A stretch of 64,000 bases of DNA from Fermentimonas sp. Its GTDB lineage: Bacteria > Bacteroidota > Bacteroidia > Bacteroidales > Dysgonomonadaceae. The DNA lies in NCBI GenBank assembly GCA_015478775.1, contig JADMKP010000007.1, positions 558,001-622,000 of the forward strand, read 5' to 3'. The translations under genes and the position numbers were made by a program. Shown here one piece after another: positions 45,172 through 54,069 of the stretch (position 1 is its first letter; every line of letters begins with the position of its first letter). The notes under the pieces were generated by a model. It was given only the letters and a program-made list of their open reading frames with translations, was not told the origin of the DNA and searched no databases.

Positions 45172-45393
45172 TTAATACTCGTCCTCGTTAAAGAAGAAAT
45201 CTTCTTTACTTGGGTAGTCTGGCCATATATCTTCAATAGATTCAAATACTTCTCCCTCTTCCTCAATCTCTTGGAGATTTTCGATTACCTCTAGAGGTGC
45301 ACCAGATCTTTGTGCAAAATCGATTAACTCATCTTTTGTAGCCGGCCAGGGAGCATCCTCCAACTTAGATGCCAATTCAAGTGTCCAATACAT
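45172..45393 (-). CDS. DUF2795 family small acidic protein
   Basis: A 73-residue acidic protein of the DUF2795 family, with MYWTLELASKLEDAPWPATK, the conserved opening, and FAQRSGAPLEVIENLQEIEE in the centre. The tail ends FFFNEDEY. The function is unknown. It has its own TACATTTG -7 box and sits downstream of the cobalamin adenosyltransferase gene, separated by 52 bases. Confidence 0.85.
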   Translation of the reverse strand: MYWTLELASKLEDAPWPATKDELIDFAQRSGAPLEVIENLQEIEEEGEVFESIEDIWPDYPSKEDFFFNEDEY

Positions 45394-45427
45394 TGTATTT
45401 TCTTTATATTATAGTTCTAATTTTCCG

Positions 45428-45435
45428 CAAATGTA
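45428..45435 (-). promoter_or_regulatory. Candidate -7 box for the DUF2795 gene
   Basis: On the minus strand TACATTTG matches TAnnTTTG and ends 34 bases before the ATG. No -33 TTG was found. Confidence 0.4.
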
Positions 45436-45445
45436 TAAAATCTTT

Positions 45446-46006
45446 TTATATATCACCTTGTTCCCAGAATATTTCTTGTGAAGATTTGTTACTTTCATGC
45501 CTTGCTAGTACAAAAAAGTAATCTGAGAGCCGATTTAAGAAAATAAGCACTTCTTCAGAAACAGGGTACTTTTCTGCTACTATATAAACATTTCTCTCGG
45601 CGCGTCGAGATACGGTGCGACAAATATGTGCTCTCGAAGCTGCTTCATTTCCTCCAGGTAAAACAAAGCGATTTAAACGTGGCAGAGTGCTGTCTATTAT
45701 ATCTATCTGTTTTTCAATACGCTCAATATCTTTGCCAGTAATAATACTTGCTGCTTTTGGTGTTTTAATCTCAGTTTCTGTTGCCAGATACGAGCCTACA
45801 GTGAATAGTTTGTGCTGCAAATATCTAAGGAAATCTTGGCTATCCTGCTCATCAATTTTACAATTCAACCACCCAATATAACTATTGAGTTCATCAATTG
45901 TACCATAAGCCTCTAATCGGATATGTGCTTTAGAAACCCGCATTCCGCCTACCAAAGCAGTAGTGCCCTTGTCACCGGTCTTTGTATATATAATACTTTT
46001 TTTCAT
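45446..46006 (-). CDS. PduO-type cob(I)alamin adenosyltransferase
   Basis: Transfers the adenosyl group of ATP to corrinoid to make coenzyme B12. The ATP-binding N-terminus is IYTKTGDKGTTALVGG. EAYGTIDELNSYIGW is near residue 33, and RAHICRTVSRRAERNV near residue 125 carries the catalytic Arg cluster. The 186 residues are standard. It lies in a minus-strand run after the methyltransferase-like gene and ispF. Confidence 0.94.
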   Translation of the reverse strand: MKKSIIYTKTGDKGTTALVGGMRVSKAHIRLEAYGTIDELNSYIGWLNCKIDEQDSQDFLRYLQHKLFTVGSYLATETEIKTPKAASIITGKDIERIEKQIDIIDSTLPRLNRFVLPGGNEAASRAHICRTVSRRAERNVYIVAEKYPVSEEVLIFLNRLSDYFFVLARHESNKSSQEIFWEQGDI

Positions 46007-46017
46007 ATATTTAGTCT

Positions 46018-46749
46018 TTAAACAAAATAATGGTGTTTGTGATACGATTGCCTAAAAAATACTATTAGAGTATTGTTTGTATCAAAAGTCACCGTTACTC
46101 TTTCATGATTAACGATAAGTTGACAAAAATGTTTGCTCTGATTAATATTGATTGGATTAATAACCCAAAAGGTGTTCTCGTGACTTATATCCAGGAGCCA
46201 TTCGATTGATGGGATACTATTTTCATCTTCATTTATATTGATAAATATAGCATCGTACTTTATTTTTGTTGCAAAAAGTTCTTCAACACTATCTTTAGCG
46301 ACATTTATATCTGTGGCATTTAACTTTGCTGTATCAACTCTTCCTGCATTTACTCCTTCTGCTTCTATTATTAATGAATTTACGAATGAGTCTATTCCAG
46401 AAATGGAATTATAATTAATCTTAGATGATGGAGCTTTTATATACAAGGTATTAATTCCTTTTCCTGGATTTATCTCTAATATATTTGTTGCTTTAAAATG
46501 GTTGACAAGTCGGAAGGAGATATGATTAAGCTTCTTAATTTTTTTAGATTCTTCTTTTGAATTGGGGAGGCCATTTGAAGAATAGGGAGGGCAATCTGGT
46601 GAATAGTGAAGACTATCAGGAATATCTGTAAAAGCATAGTAACTATATGGAGAATTTAAGATGTTTGTTATAATGTCGAAAGCAAACGGTGAGTGAATAC
46701 CGTGACCCTTCGATTGTTTCTTTCTAAGCAACAACCTAAAAAGCCTCAT
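46018..46749 (-). CDS. Methyltransferase-like protein (class I SAM fold)
   Basis: A 243-residue protein. The opening KKQSKGHGIHSPFAFDIITN is characteristic of a Bacteroidetes family annotated as class I SAM-dependent methyltransferase. A SAM motif I, ILEINPGKGINTLYI, lies near residue 90, and the acidic strand end YDAIFINI lies near residue 164. Later motifs are weak, so activity is uncertain. It starts four bases before the ispF stop, on the same strand. Confidence 0.7.
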   Translation of the reverse strand: MRLFRLLLRKKQSKGHGIHSPFAFDIITNILNSPYSYYAFTDIPDSLHYSPDCPPYSSNGLPNSKEESKKIKKLNHISFRLVNHFKATNILEINPGKGINTLYIKAPSSKINYNSISGIDSFVNSLIIEAEGVNAGRVDTAKLNATDINVAKDSVEELFATKIKYDAIFININEDENSIPSIEWLLDISHENTFWVINPININQSKHFCQLIVNHERVTVTFDTNNTLIVFFRQSYHKHHYFV

Positions 46750-46753
46750 TCTA

Positions 46754-47233
46754 TTATATTTTTTGAATCAATACTACTGCATATGCCGCAATGCCTTCTT
46801 CACGACCAACAAAGCCCATTTTCTCTGATGTTGTGGCTTTTATTGAGATATCATCTATATCTATACCCATAACCTCGGCAAGCCGTTGTTGCATAGTTGC
46901 GATATGAGGATTTAATTTAGGCTTCTCTGCACAAATAGTACTATCAATATTTCCAATTGAGTAATCTTTATTTTTAAGCAGTTCAACTGTTTGTCGGAGC
47001 AAAATGGCGCTATCTATATTTTTGAAATCAGCTGATGTGTCGGGAAAATTATAACCGATATCGCGAAGATTTGCAGCACCTAGCAAGGCATCACATATTG
47101 CATGTATTAAAACATCGGCATCGGAGTGGCCTTGTAAACCTTTAAGATGTTCAATTTTAACACCACCTACAATAAGGTCTCTTCCCTCTATTAGCTGGTG
47201 CATATCATAACCAAAACCTACTTTAATCTGCAT
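46754..47233 (-). CDS. ispF: 2-C-methyl-D-erythritol 2,4-cyclodiphosphate synthase
   Basis: Forms the cyclic diphosphate in the MEP isoprenoid pathway. The zinc-site GYDMHQL is at residue 8, LQGHSDADVLIHAICDAL at residue 33, and EKMGFVGREEGIAA near residue 136. The 159 residues are normal. It is located two bases after porV and four before the methyltransferase-like gene. It supplies precursors for UppS, though that gene lies far away in the window. Confidence 0.96.
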   Translation of the reverse strand: MQIKVGFGYDMHQLIEGRDLIVGGVKIEHLKGLQGHSDADVLIHAICDALLGAANLRDIGYNFPDTSADFKNIDSAILLRQTVELLKNKDYSIGNIDSTICAEKPKLNPHIATMQQRLAEVMGIDIDDISIKATTSEKMGFVGREEGIAAYAVVLIQKI

Positions 47234-47235
47234 AA

Positions 47236-48399
47236 TTAATTCATCAAATTTTTAAGTCCTTCTAAGTCGAAACCGAGTGAGAGCCGAAGTGTTTGATCTA
47301 ATGGATTGGACTGTGCAGTAGACACAAGATAAGCAGCGTCTATTTGAAAAGCTTTAGTTCTGAAGCCGGCGCCAAACGTTACGTATCGGCGATTGCCCTT
47401 ATATTGATTCTCATTAGAATAGCCTGTGCGAAGTGAGAACTGATTATTATAAACATATTCCAATCCTAGCGACCATACCATTTCCTGCATTTCTTCTTTG
47501 AAGCCTCCAGGGGCATCACCAAAAGATTTAAATATACCACCAATAGAAGAAATATTATTGTATTCATCAATCCTTTTATATAGTTCCTCGTCAGTCTCAT
47601 CAATACCTGCCAACTGGGGCGTTGGGACCAGTAATTTATTCATATCTAGGCTCACTGTGATCGTATTCTTAATATCAATAGGGTAACCCAAGGAAGCCCC
47701 CACCCTTAGATTGGCTGGCAAGAACATTGACGTTTCACCACCGTCATATGATATTTTAGTACCTATATTTGAAATATTGAAGCCTAGTCCGAGCAAAGCT
47801 TCTGAGCGACCCATATAAAAATATGACTCGTTATAACCTGCTATATCTGCTGAGAAAGCATTACCTGCAGTTGACTCATCACTACCTACTGAGTAATCTG
47901 CGCGAATGTATCTTAGTGTTACTGCTCCCGAGAATGTTTGTGTAAGTCTGCGTGAGTATGCTACATCTAAAGCAAACTCATGTGGTGTTACACTTTGCCA
48001 AAAAGCACCTGACGGGTCTGCAATATCAACATCTCCCAAAGAGAAGTATCTTAATGATGTGCTTATAGCGTTGAGTTTATCATTACCAAACTTCCAGTAT
48101 CCTGAAGCGTATAGCATATTTATATCGCTAATTAAATCACTTAGCCATGGTGTATAAGAAAATGCTAGTCCTGCATCGGTTGTGATAAAAGGGTATTTGG
48201 CTGCATTCCAGTGTTGAGAGTATACATCGGGCATTGTTGCAGCTCCAACATCACCCATGCCTCCCCCTCTGGCATCGGGCGCAATTTGCAGTGATGGCAT
48301 AGCCGTTAGAATAGGGTTAAAGTCAGGCTCCTGTGCTTTTAATTTACATGGGAGCAATAATAAAATATACATCAATATTTTTAATACATTCTTATACAT
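47236..48399 (-). CDS. porV: Type IX secretion outer-membrane protein PorV (LptO)
   Basis: An outer-membrane beta-barrel that collects cargo from the SprA channel and hands it to the PorU sortase in type IX secretion. The signal peptide ends LKAQE near residue 23. The family opening LQIAPDARGGGMGDVGAAT starts near residue 37, followed by YSQHWNAAKYPF. The protein ends in barrel strands (LGLEYVYNNQFSLRTGYSNE, TLRLSLGFDLEG). The 387 residues are typical. The sortase gene porU, often adjacent, is not present here; the upstream neighbour is a fumarylacetoacetate-hydrolase-like gene. Confidence 0.9.
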   Translation of the reverse strand: MYKNVLKILMYILLLLPCKLKAQEPDFNPILTAMPSLQIAPDARGGGMGDVGAATMPDVYSQHWNAAKYPFITTDAGLAFSYTPWLSDLISDINMLYASGYWKFGNDKLNAISTSLRYFSLGDVDIADPSGAFWQSVTPHEFALDVAYSRRLTQTFSGAVTLRYIRADYSVGSDESTAGNAFSADIAGYNESYFYMGRSEALLGLGFNISNIGTKISYDGGETSMFLPANLRVGASLGYPIDIKNTITVSLDMNKLLVPTPQLAGIDETDEELYKRIDEYNNISSIGGIFKSFGDAPGGFKEEMQEMVWSLGLEYVYNNQFSLRTGYSNENQYKGNRRYVTFGAGFRTKAFQIDAAYLVSTAQSNPLDQTLRLSLGFDLEGLKNLMN

Positions 48400-48431
48400 G
48401 ATGATTCGATATAAAGTGTACTTTCGGCAAG

Positions 48432-49046
48432 CTATTTTACTTTGAAATCCAACAGTTTTCTATCTTCGATATATCCTTGCAGATGATCATTAATGGCAAC
48501 GGGACCTATACCGGAAGGAGTGCCTGTAAATATAAGATCTCCTATCTTAAGCGTAAAGAAAATGCTAATATATGAAATAATCTTATCAACAGAGTATATC
48601 ATATCTTGAGTATTACCTTGTTGCACTGTTTTACCATTAATATCGAGATGAAAATTTAGATTTTGTATCTCTTCTATTTCACTTTTTGGAATAAACTTGC
48701 CTATAGCAGCCGAATTGTCAAAGCTCTTTGAAATCTCCCAAGGCAATCCTCGTTCTTTTAACTTTTGCTGAAGGTCGCGTGCAGTAAAATCTATTCCAAC
48801 TGTTATCTCATCATAATATCGATGAGCAAATTGCATTGCAATATTCTTACCTAATCGGTTTATCTTTATCACAATCTCAGTTTCGTAATGCATCTCCTTT
48901 GAGAAATCGGGTAACATGAAAGGTTTTCCGTCTTTAAGAAGAGCTGTATCAGGCTTCATAAAAAGTACAGGCTCATCACTTTCAAAGGTTCTTTTCATCT
49001 CTTTATTGTGAGCATCATAATTGAGCCCTATTGCAAATATTTTCAT
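48432..49046 (-). CDS. Fumarylacetoacetate hydrolase family protein
   Basis: A 204-residue FAH-fold enzyme, related to YcgM-type acylpyruvases and oxaloacetate tautomerases or decarboxylases. It has the metal ligands in MHYETEIVIKINRLG near residue 51 (Glu-x-Glu), GIDFTARDLQQKLKERGLPW near residue 85 and FTGTPSGIGPV near residue 173. The substrate is uncertain. Its ATG overlaps the rex stop by four bases, so it is translationally coupled to rex. Confidence 0.9.
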   Translation of the reverse strand: MKIFAIGLNYDAHNKEMKRTFESDEPVLFMKPDTALLKDGKPFMLPDFSKEMHYETEIVIKINRLGKNIAMQFAHRYYDEITVGIDFTARDLQQKLKERGLPWEISKSFDNSAAIGKFIPKSEIEEIQNLNFHLDINGKTVQQGNTQDMIYSVDKIISYISIFFTLKIGDLIFTGTPSGIGPVAINDHLQGYIEDRKLLDFKVK

Positions 49047-49690
49047 TGGTCTAATCTGTTAAACATTACGGCAAGATGAGCGTATAGAGAAGTATTTTGA
49101 AGAACTATACCTTCAGGTACACGAATACGGAAAGGTGTAAAGTTCCAAATACCTTCAACACCACACCTAATCATATAATCAGAAACCTCCTGTGCAACAC
49201 CCGAAGGTACTGTTAGAATTCCGATGTCGGCTTTCAATTCGTTGTTTAATTCTAAGAATTCGCTTGAATGATAAACAGGAATTTGATGTGTTTTTGTGTT
49301 TACTACAGACTTATTTACATCGAACCCTGCTATAATTTTTAAACCATACTGCTCAAGTCCAGAGTCCGACAATAAAGCCGCCCCAAGACTACCAACACCA
49401 AATACAACGGCAGTATGGAGCTTCTTAAAGCCTAAGAATATTTCTAAAACGTCTATCAACTCATTTATATCATACCCCACTCTTGTCTTACCACTGATAT
49501 TAACAAAGGATAAGTCCTTTGCGATTTGAGATGCAGAAACGTCTATTTTTTTAGCAATCTGGGTAGACGAGACAAACTTTTCTCCTTGAGTATTAAGGAG
49601 TTTCACATAAGACAGGTACCAAGGTAGTCTCCTGAGAGCAGGTTCGGGTATCTTGTTAGAATTTGTCTGTTCCGACATATCTTTTGCCAT
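49043..49690 (-). CDS. rex: Redox-sensing transcriptional repressor Rex
   Basis: A 215-residue repressor that senses the NADH/NAD+ ratio. The N-terminal winged helix (about 15-85) includes KKIDVSASQIAKDLSFV. The Rossmann domain starts at AVFGVGSLGAAL near residue 94. The C-terminal helix LAVMFNRLD is the domain-swapped dimer helix. It typically represses fermentation and respiratory genes when NADH is low. No clear Rex operator palindrome was recognised nearby. Confidence 0.95.
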   Translation of the reverse strand: MAKDMSEQTNSNKIPEPALRRLPWYLSYVKLLNTQGEKFVSSTQIAKKIDVSASQIAKDLSFVNISGKTRVGYDINELIDVLEIFLGFKKLHTAVVFGVGSLGAALLSDSGLEQYGLKIIAGFDVNKSVVNTKTHQIPVYHSSEFLELNNELKADIGILTVPSGVAQEVSDYMIRCGVEGIWNFTPFRIRVPEGIVLQNTSLYAHLAVMFNRLDQ

Positions 49691-49781
49691 TTTTATTATC
49701 CTAAATTAGTGAGCAAAGATAAGCCCTTTTCGGAGTTAATTGAGTATTTTAACCTATATTTAAAGATAAATTTCTTTAATG

Positions 49782-50582
49782 CTAATTTCTCAATCCTCTG
49801 GCATTTTTCATAACAGCCCTTATTGAGCCAATATTTAAGCTGGTATCAATGATTATTGGGACTCGGTTTTTATCATTTGTGAGAGAAGCTTTTAACGCAT
49901 CCTTCTGATTTTCGAAAGCGTCATCGTGTACAGTTAAAGTAAGGTCAATTACTTCATATCGCTTGCCATCATTGGCTCTTATGTTGGAAATACCCTGATA
50001 ATTAACGTACATATTAACAGCTTTCCTACCCGAGATAAACTGTATAAATTTTCTTTCTCCGGGTTTCATGCCCGAAAAGTCGATGTTTCGTATCATGGAC
50101 AGAACTGATAAATAATCATAGGTACATTTGTCGGATTCAAATACTTCATCGAATCTTTCTTCACCATTAAAGGTCCTGAGCGACCTTATTTTTATTTTAT
50201 TACCATCGTAAGTGTAGGACTGTCTTTCTATTGAATAATCGCCCCCTTCGTGAGCCTCCTTTGTAAATAATAAGGGACGCATATCTTTGTCGATATAAGA
50301 AGTAAGTGTATCGCTAACAGAATAAATATTGCCTGCCAATCCCGATGTGTTAAGCAGCATGACAGTTTTAAGCGAATTTACGCCTCTGTAGTTTGATTCT
50401 GTTATCGAAAGTGATCCCTTACCTGCACGAGCTCTAAATAGACCGAAATTAAAGTATAAATCATATTCAATATTTTCACCACTGGCAAAGGCAGTATTAT
50501 TTATTATGCATTGAGCATTTGATGGCTGAAAGATGAATAATAAAATAAGTAAAGAAAATATTGACGTAGCTTTTTTTATCAT
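49782..50582 (-). CDS. DUF3108 family exported protein
   Basis: A 266-residue secreted protein with a signal peptide ending SNAQ (about residue 23). DUF3108 features are visible: FASGENIEYDLYFNFGLFRA near residue 32 and YDYLSVLSMIRNIDF near residue 155. All-beta structure is expected, with a possible role in lipid or glycan export by analogy to other DUF3108 proteins. It is separated from rex by 91 bases and from the upstream Ig-like lipoprotein gene by 28. Confidence 0.85.
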   Translation of the reverse strand: MIKKATSIFSLLILLFIFQPSNAQCIINNTAFASGENIEYDLYFNFGLFRARAGKGSLSITESNYRGVNSLKTVMLLNTSGLAGNIYSVSDTLTSYIDKDMRPLLFTKEAHEGGDYSIERQSYTYDGNKIKIRSLRTFNGEERFDEVFESDKCTYDYLSVLSMIRNIDFSGMKPGERKFIQFISGRKAVNMYVNYQGISNIRANDGKRYEVIDLTLTVHDDAFENQKDALKASLTNDKNRVPIIIDTSLNIGSIRAVMKNARGLRN

Positions 50583-50610
50583 AATAAAAAAGATTTACAT
50601 TAGTGTTGCA

Positions 50611-52578
50611 CTATCGCATACCCCTCATGCCTCCTCCTAATCCTTGCATTGGTGAACTTTGTTGATTTTGTTGCTGTTGCTGTTGCTGCCTCTCTTCATT
50701 TAGATTTCTACGTTTTTTCTCTTGTGGTTTATTTATAGTTATCTCAATTGGCTTTTGTTTTATTTCAGGAACTGAATTAAGATTCCACTCTTCTAAATGA
50801 TCTGAGTATGCTCTAATTACAAATTTACCTGGATAGTAATAAACTTTTTCCGGTTGGCGTAACTCCTCATAATTTCCAGTTGTCCAAAAACCATCTCCAT
50901 TATCATCTATTATAAGTCTGGCGTACACTTCACCAGGAGGTAGATCCTGAAATCTTACAACATTCCCTTTGACGTCGCTTTTTCGAAAAGGTTTATCCGA
51001 ATTGTTAAGCAGCTGAACAAAAGCCTTCTTTCCTTCGACCAATCCGGATATGGAAATTTGCAGATTCCCATACTGATCAAGGTCCTTTACTGTAAACGAT
51101 TGTTCAAATGTATTGTTCCATAAGCCATATATGCTTGTTACAGCTGCAGAGTCAATGGAAAACTTATACTTCCCGCCAGGCTCCCAGGAAGGTCTTAATA
51201 CAAACATACGCGGATTTAAAGAATCTGTTTCAAATCTAAACGGTATGACCTCGTACAATGAATCAACCTCTTTCTCTAATTTCACAAAAGATGAATCAAA
51301 CGCAATAACAGGCTGTTCAAATTCAATTCGAATAGGATTAAATAGTTCGAATGTTGACTGCATATTACTTTGAACATTTAAAAATCTTATCTCTGGCAGT
51401 TCACTCTCTCCATCTCCCTCTTCTCTCTTTTCTCTTTTATTCTCCTCAGCTTCTTTATCTTGATTGGTTCTTCTGAAATTAAAACTCAAAGTATCATTTG
51501 TAATTACATTTCTATTTAGAGTATCAGTCTCCATATAACTAATCTGCATACGTATAGAATCGTGCTGATAAACAACAGAATCTGTAATCCACAACATTAA
51601 AGTGTCATTATTTAAATTCCGTTCTGCAACATACCAACCATCTCCTTCAATTTTAGGCTCTATTAAACTAAAACCTGGGGCATCGGTGGGGGCAGAAAAG
51701 AAAATATTTAATTTATTTTCAACTGATCGTTCATTCCTTAGGAGATACAATCTCTGAAATCCAGATAAAAAGGAGTTAAGCACGAGGTCATCTGGGAGAA
51801 AACGAGTGTATTTAATATCAAGAATTGTATCAACAGTTATACTATCCACAAAAACAGTGTCTTGTCTAACAGCAGGCATAATAGAAGGCATTACAATACT
51901 ATCTAAAAAGGCAATTGCTTCCATCGGATTGTCATACTTATAGTCTCGGTTTAGATCGCCCAAAGCAAAGACTCTATATTTTCCGGGTGCCATTCCTCTT
52001 ACAATAAAATTACCTCTTGAATCTGTTCTTGAAATTCGCTCAAAGGGGACATTTGTAAAAACTGTATCATCAAAATTTGAATGTATGCCTACATACATAC
52101 CTGTAACAGGCTCTAGATCTTCGGCATTTAACACTCTTCCGGCAATGGATAAAGTATCAAGCTGATCTCCGGTAGAAAAAGAGAACATAAAATTCTCCAA
52201 AGGATTTGCCTCATTATTATCAACAATGGCATCAGTAAAATCTATAGTGTAAGTTGTATTAGGCAAAAGCTCATCCTTAAGTTCAACAATAGCTCTTCTG
52301 CCTGCTGAACGAATAATTGGCATGTTTCTTTGAGGGGGAGTTATTATTACCTTTTCTGTTGGACTTTCGATTTTAATATTCTCATCAAATTCAATCTCCA
52401 CTCTTTGAGGAGAAACATTTAATGCATTAAAACTAGGAGTTGAGTTTCTTACTACTGGAGGATTAACATCATATTCACCTCCCATTGGTGCAGCTATATT
52501 GGCACATGAATGCACCATTATAGCCAATAGAAGTGAAACAATTATAAAAACTAAGAAAGATAGTATCCTATTCAGCAT
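50611..52578 (-). CDS. Ig-like (Big_5/SbsA) domain lipoprotein
   Basis: A 655-residue lipoprotein with a signal ending MVHSC (about residue 25). Residues 40-140 are a SbsA/Big_5 Ig-like domain, with VEIEFDENIKI and LLPNTTYTIDFTDAIVDNNE. Residues 145-210 look like a carboxypeptidase-regulatory-type beta-sandwich (SIAGRVLNAEDLEPVTGMYV). Further beta domains follow. The C-terminus is Gln-rich with a Gly/Met/Arg end and probably disordered. The family is conserved across Bacteroidetes with no established function. It sits between DUF2851 and DUF3108 genes on the same strand. Confidence 0.8.
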   Translation of the reverse strand: MLNRILSFLVFIIVSLLLAIMVHSCANIAAPMGGEYDVNPPVVRNSTPSFNALNVSPQRVEIEFDENIKIESPTEKVIITPPQRNMPIIRSAGRRAIVELKDELLPNTTYTIDFTDAIVDNNEANPLENFMFSFSTGDQLDTLSIAGRVLNAEDLEPVTGMYVGIHSNFDDTVFTNVPFERISRTDSRGNFIVRGMAPGKYRVFALGDLNRDYKYDNPMEAIAFLDSIVMPSIMPAVRQDTVFVDSITVDTILDIKYTRFLPDDLVLNSFLSGFQRLYLLRNERSVENKLNIFFSAPTDAPGFSLIEPKIEGDGWYVAERNLNNDTLMLWITDSVVYQHDSIRMQISYMETDTLNRNVITNDTLSFNFRRTNQDKEAEENKREKREEGDGESELPEIRFLNVQSNMQSTFELFNPIRIEFEQPVIAFDSSFVKLEKEVDSLYEVIPFRFETDSLNPRMFVLRPSWEPGGKYKFSIDSAAVTSIYGLWNNTFEQSFTVKDLDQYGNLQISISGLVEGKKAFVQLLNNSDKPFRKSDVKGNVVRFQDLPPGEVYARLIIDDNGDGFWTTGNYEELRQPEKVYYYPGKFVIRAYSDHLEEWNLNSVPEIKQKPIEITINKPQEKKRRNLNEERQQQQQQQNQQSSPMQGLGGGMRGMR

Positions 52579-52641
52579 AACTTATTTCGATGAATAAAAT
52601 CAATTTAACGTACAAATGTAATTCATTTTTTTTAAACCCAC

Positions 52642-53928
52642 TTATCTGATAACATTATCAACTGATAGCAAGCTATGTCCATATCTACAATATAAACATT
52701 TACGTTTTTCACAGTACTCCCTTTTTAGTTGTATAATTGCCTGACTATCTGCTGCATTAGCAGGAGTAATACCCGCTGCTATAAATTCTCTAATAATTAT
52801 ATTATTCTCTGGCTTAATAGTTTCTAAAATATCTATTGCACGTGTACAATACTCTTCATTTCCACTTTTCTTGCCATAAGCAAAAAGCATTGGGACTATT
52901 GTATTAATCACTATAACTTCTAGAGAAGCGACACCCGGCATCTTCTTGTTTTTTGCTGAACTTTTACCAAAGGAGTAATGCGACTGCCAATAATCGGACG
53001 GCTCGGTTTGTAAGTAGTTGAAAAGTTCTCTATAATCTTTCATCTTTAATATTGTTGAAAATAGTCTTCCCGATTTCTGTAAAAGTGCTGCAAGCTGAGC
53101 AATTCGAATTACTGGAAAAGACACTGGACGCACTCTCATCTTTTTGAAAACATAACCTTCTATACCCTTTAACTTATATTTTGTTTTAAGAAATTTATAT
53201 TCGTTTTTCAATCTCATATAATAGTCCTCCTCTATAACTTCTTCAAGAAGTCCCGCCTGTCCAAACATCAGTGCCTCAACCTGAAAGAGGCTATCACTGT
53301 GCTTAAGTATATATTTATATGGCAATGAGAGTGCGAGACGTTCAAATTCTTCAGAATTTAGGCCAAAACCATAATTACGAGATAGTATTACGTAAAATAC
53401 TTCATCCCACGAATTATTAAATCTATTTAGATGATTATTTATATCATTGGCTTTTCTCTCCAAGCGATCTAAAGTGAGGAATGATAACCAACCATTTATT
53501 TTCAATTTAGGTATAGACGATAAGAAGTTTTGACAAGGTAAACTATATTTACTATTAATGAGGTATTCGGCATTATTACTTAAATGTTCTGGGACTACAA
53601 CTCTGCACTGTGGCACTATTCTTCCGCCCTCATTAACTATCTCCGTATCAATACTTTCAGCTAAATGAAGTATGACAGAATTATAAGCTTTGTCTTTATG
53701 GTGACCATGCCTAACCCAATCACTTGAAGCGCGATGAATCTCAACATTACCTGCCCATACTTTACCTTTTGCACGTATTTTAGAATTAAAGAAGTCGGGT
53801 CCTGCATTTTCATTATACAAGCCGGGCTCTAATACTTCAATCATCTCCCCGTTCTCTGTTTTTAGCGAATCGGTATTATACAATCTGTTCTTCCAAATGA
53901 AATGTAGCAGTTGTTCAGAGTTTAACAT
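52642..53928 (-). CDS. DUF2851 family protein
   Basis: A 428-residue cytoplasmic protein of the DUF2851 family. Hallmarks are LLHFIWKNRLY at residue 7, GLYNENAGPDFFNSKI near residue 36, and VEIHRASSDWVRHGHHKD near residue 61. The Asp/Glu/His arrangement near the N-terminus (NAGPDFFNSKI, GNVEIH) recalls nuclease-like folds, but activity has not been shown to my knowledge. The C-terminus has a CEKRKCLYCRYG Cys cluster that could bind metal. It is preceded by the best-formed promoter in the window. Confidence 0.85.
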   Translation of the reverse strand: MLNSEQLLHFIWKNRLYNTDSLKTENGEMIEVLEPGLYNENAGPDFFNSKIRAKGKVWAGNVEIHRASSDWVRHGHHKDKAYNSVILHLAESIDTEIVNEGGRIVPQCRVVVPEHLSNNAEYLINSKYSLPCQNFLSSIPKLKINGWLSFLTLDRLERKANDINNHLNRFNNSWDEVFYVILSRNYGFGLNSEEFERLALSLPYKYILKHSDSLFQVEALMFGQAGLLEEVIEEDYYMRLKNEYKFLKTKYKLKGIEGYVFKKMRVRPVSFPVIRIAQLAALLQKSGRLFSTILKMKDYRELFNYLQTEPSDYWQSHYSFGKSSAKNKKMPGVASLEVIVINTIVPMLFAYGKKSGNEEYCTRAIDILETIKPENNIIIREFIAAGITPANAADSQAIIQLKREYCEKRKCLYCRYGHSLLSVDNVIR

Positions 53929-53947
53929 AGAAATAAGTTTTAAATCT

Positions 53948-53978
53948 CAAAAATAAGACCAATTAACTTTAACTGCAA
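53948..53978 (-). promoter_or_regulatory. Promoter of the DUF2851 gene
   Basis: On the minus strand TTG (53978-53976), a 20-base spacer, then TATTTTTG (53955-53948). Both boxes and the spacing fit the Bacteroidetes -33/-7 consensus. The ATG is 19 bases further on. Confidence 0.65.
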
Positions 53979-54029
53979 GTAGATAAGGCTAAAGAAGGTG
54001 AAAATCATCTATTCATGAAGAAAATTTCG

Positions 54030-54037
54030 TATTTTTG
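54030..54037 (+). promoter_or_regulatory. Candidate -7 box for the MATE gene
   Basis: TATTTTTG matches TAnnTTTG, ending 32 bases before the TTG start. No -33 TTG was found. Confidence 0.4.
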
Positions 54038-54069
54038 TATAATTCATAATAGGTTATTAAATATAAGTA

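Noticed and set aside
49043-49780. Rex operator in the rex-DUF3108 gap
   Set aside because: No TTGTGAAnnnnnnTTCACAA-like inverted repeat was found in the 91-base gap.
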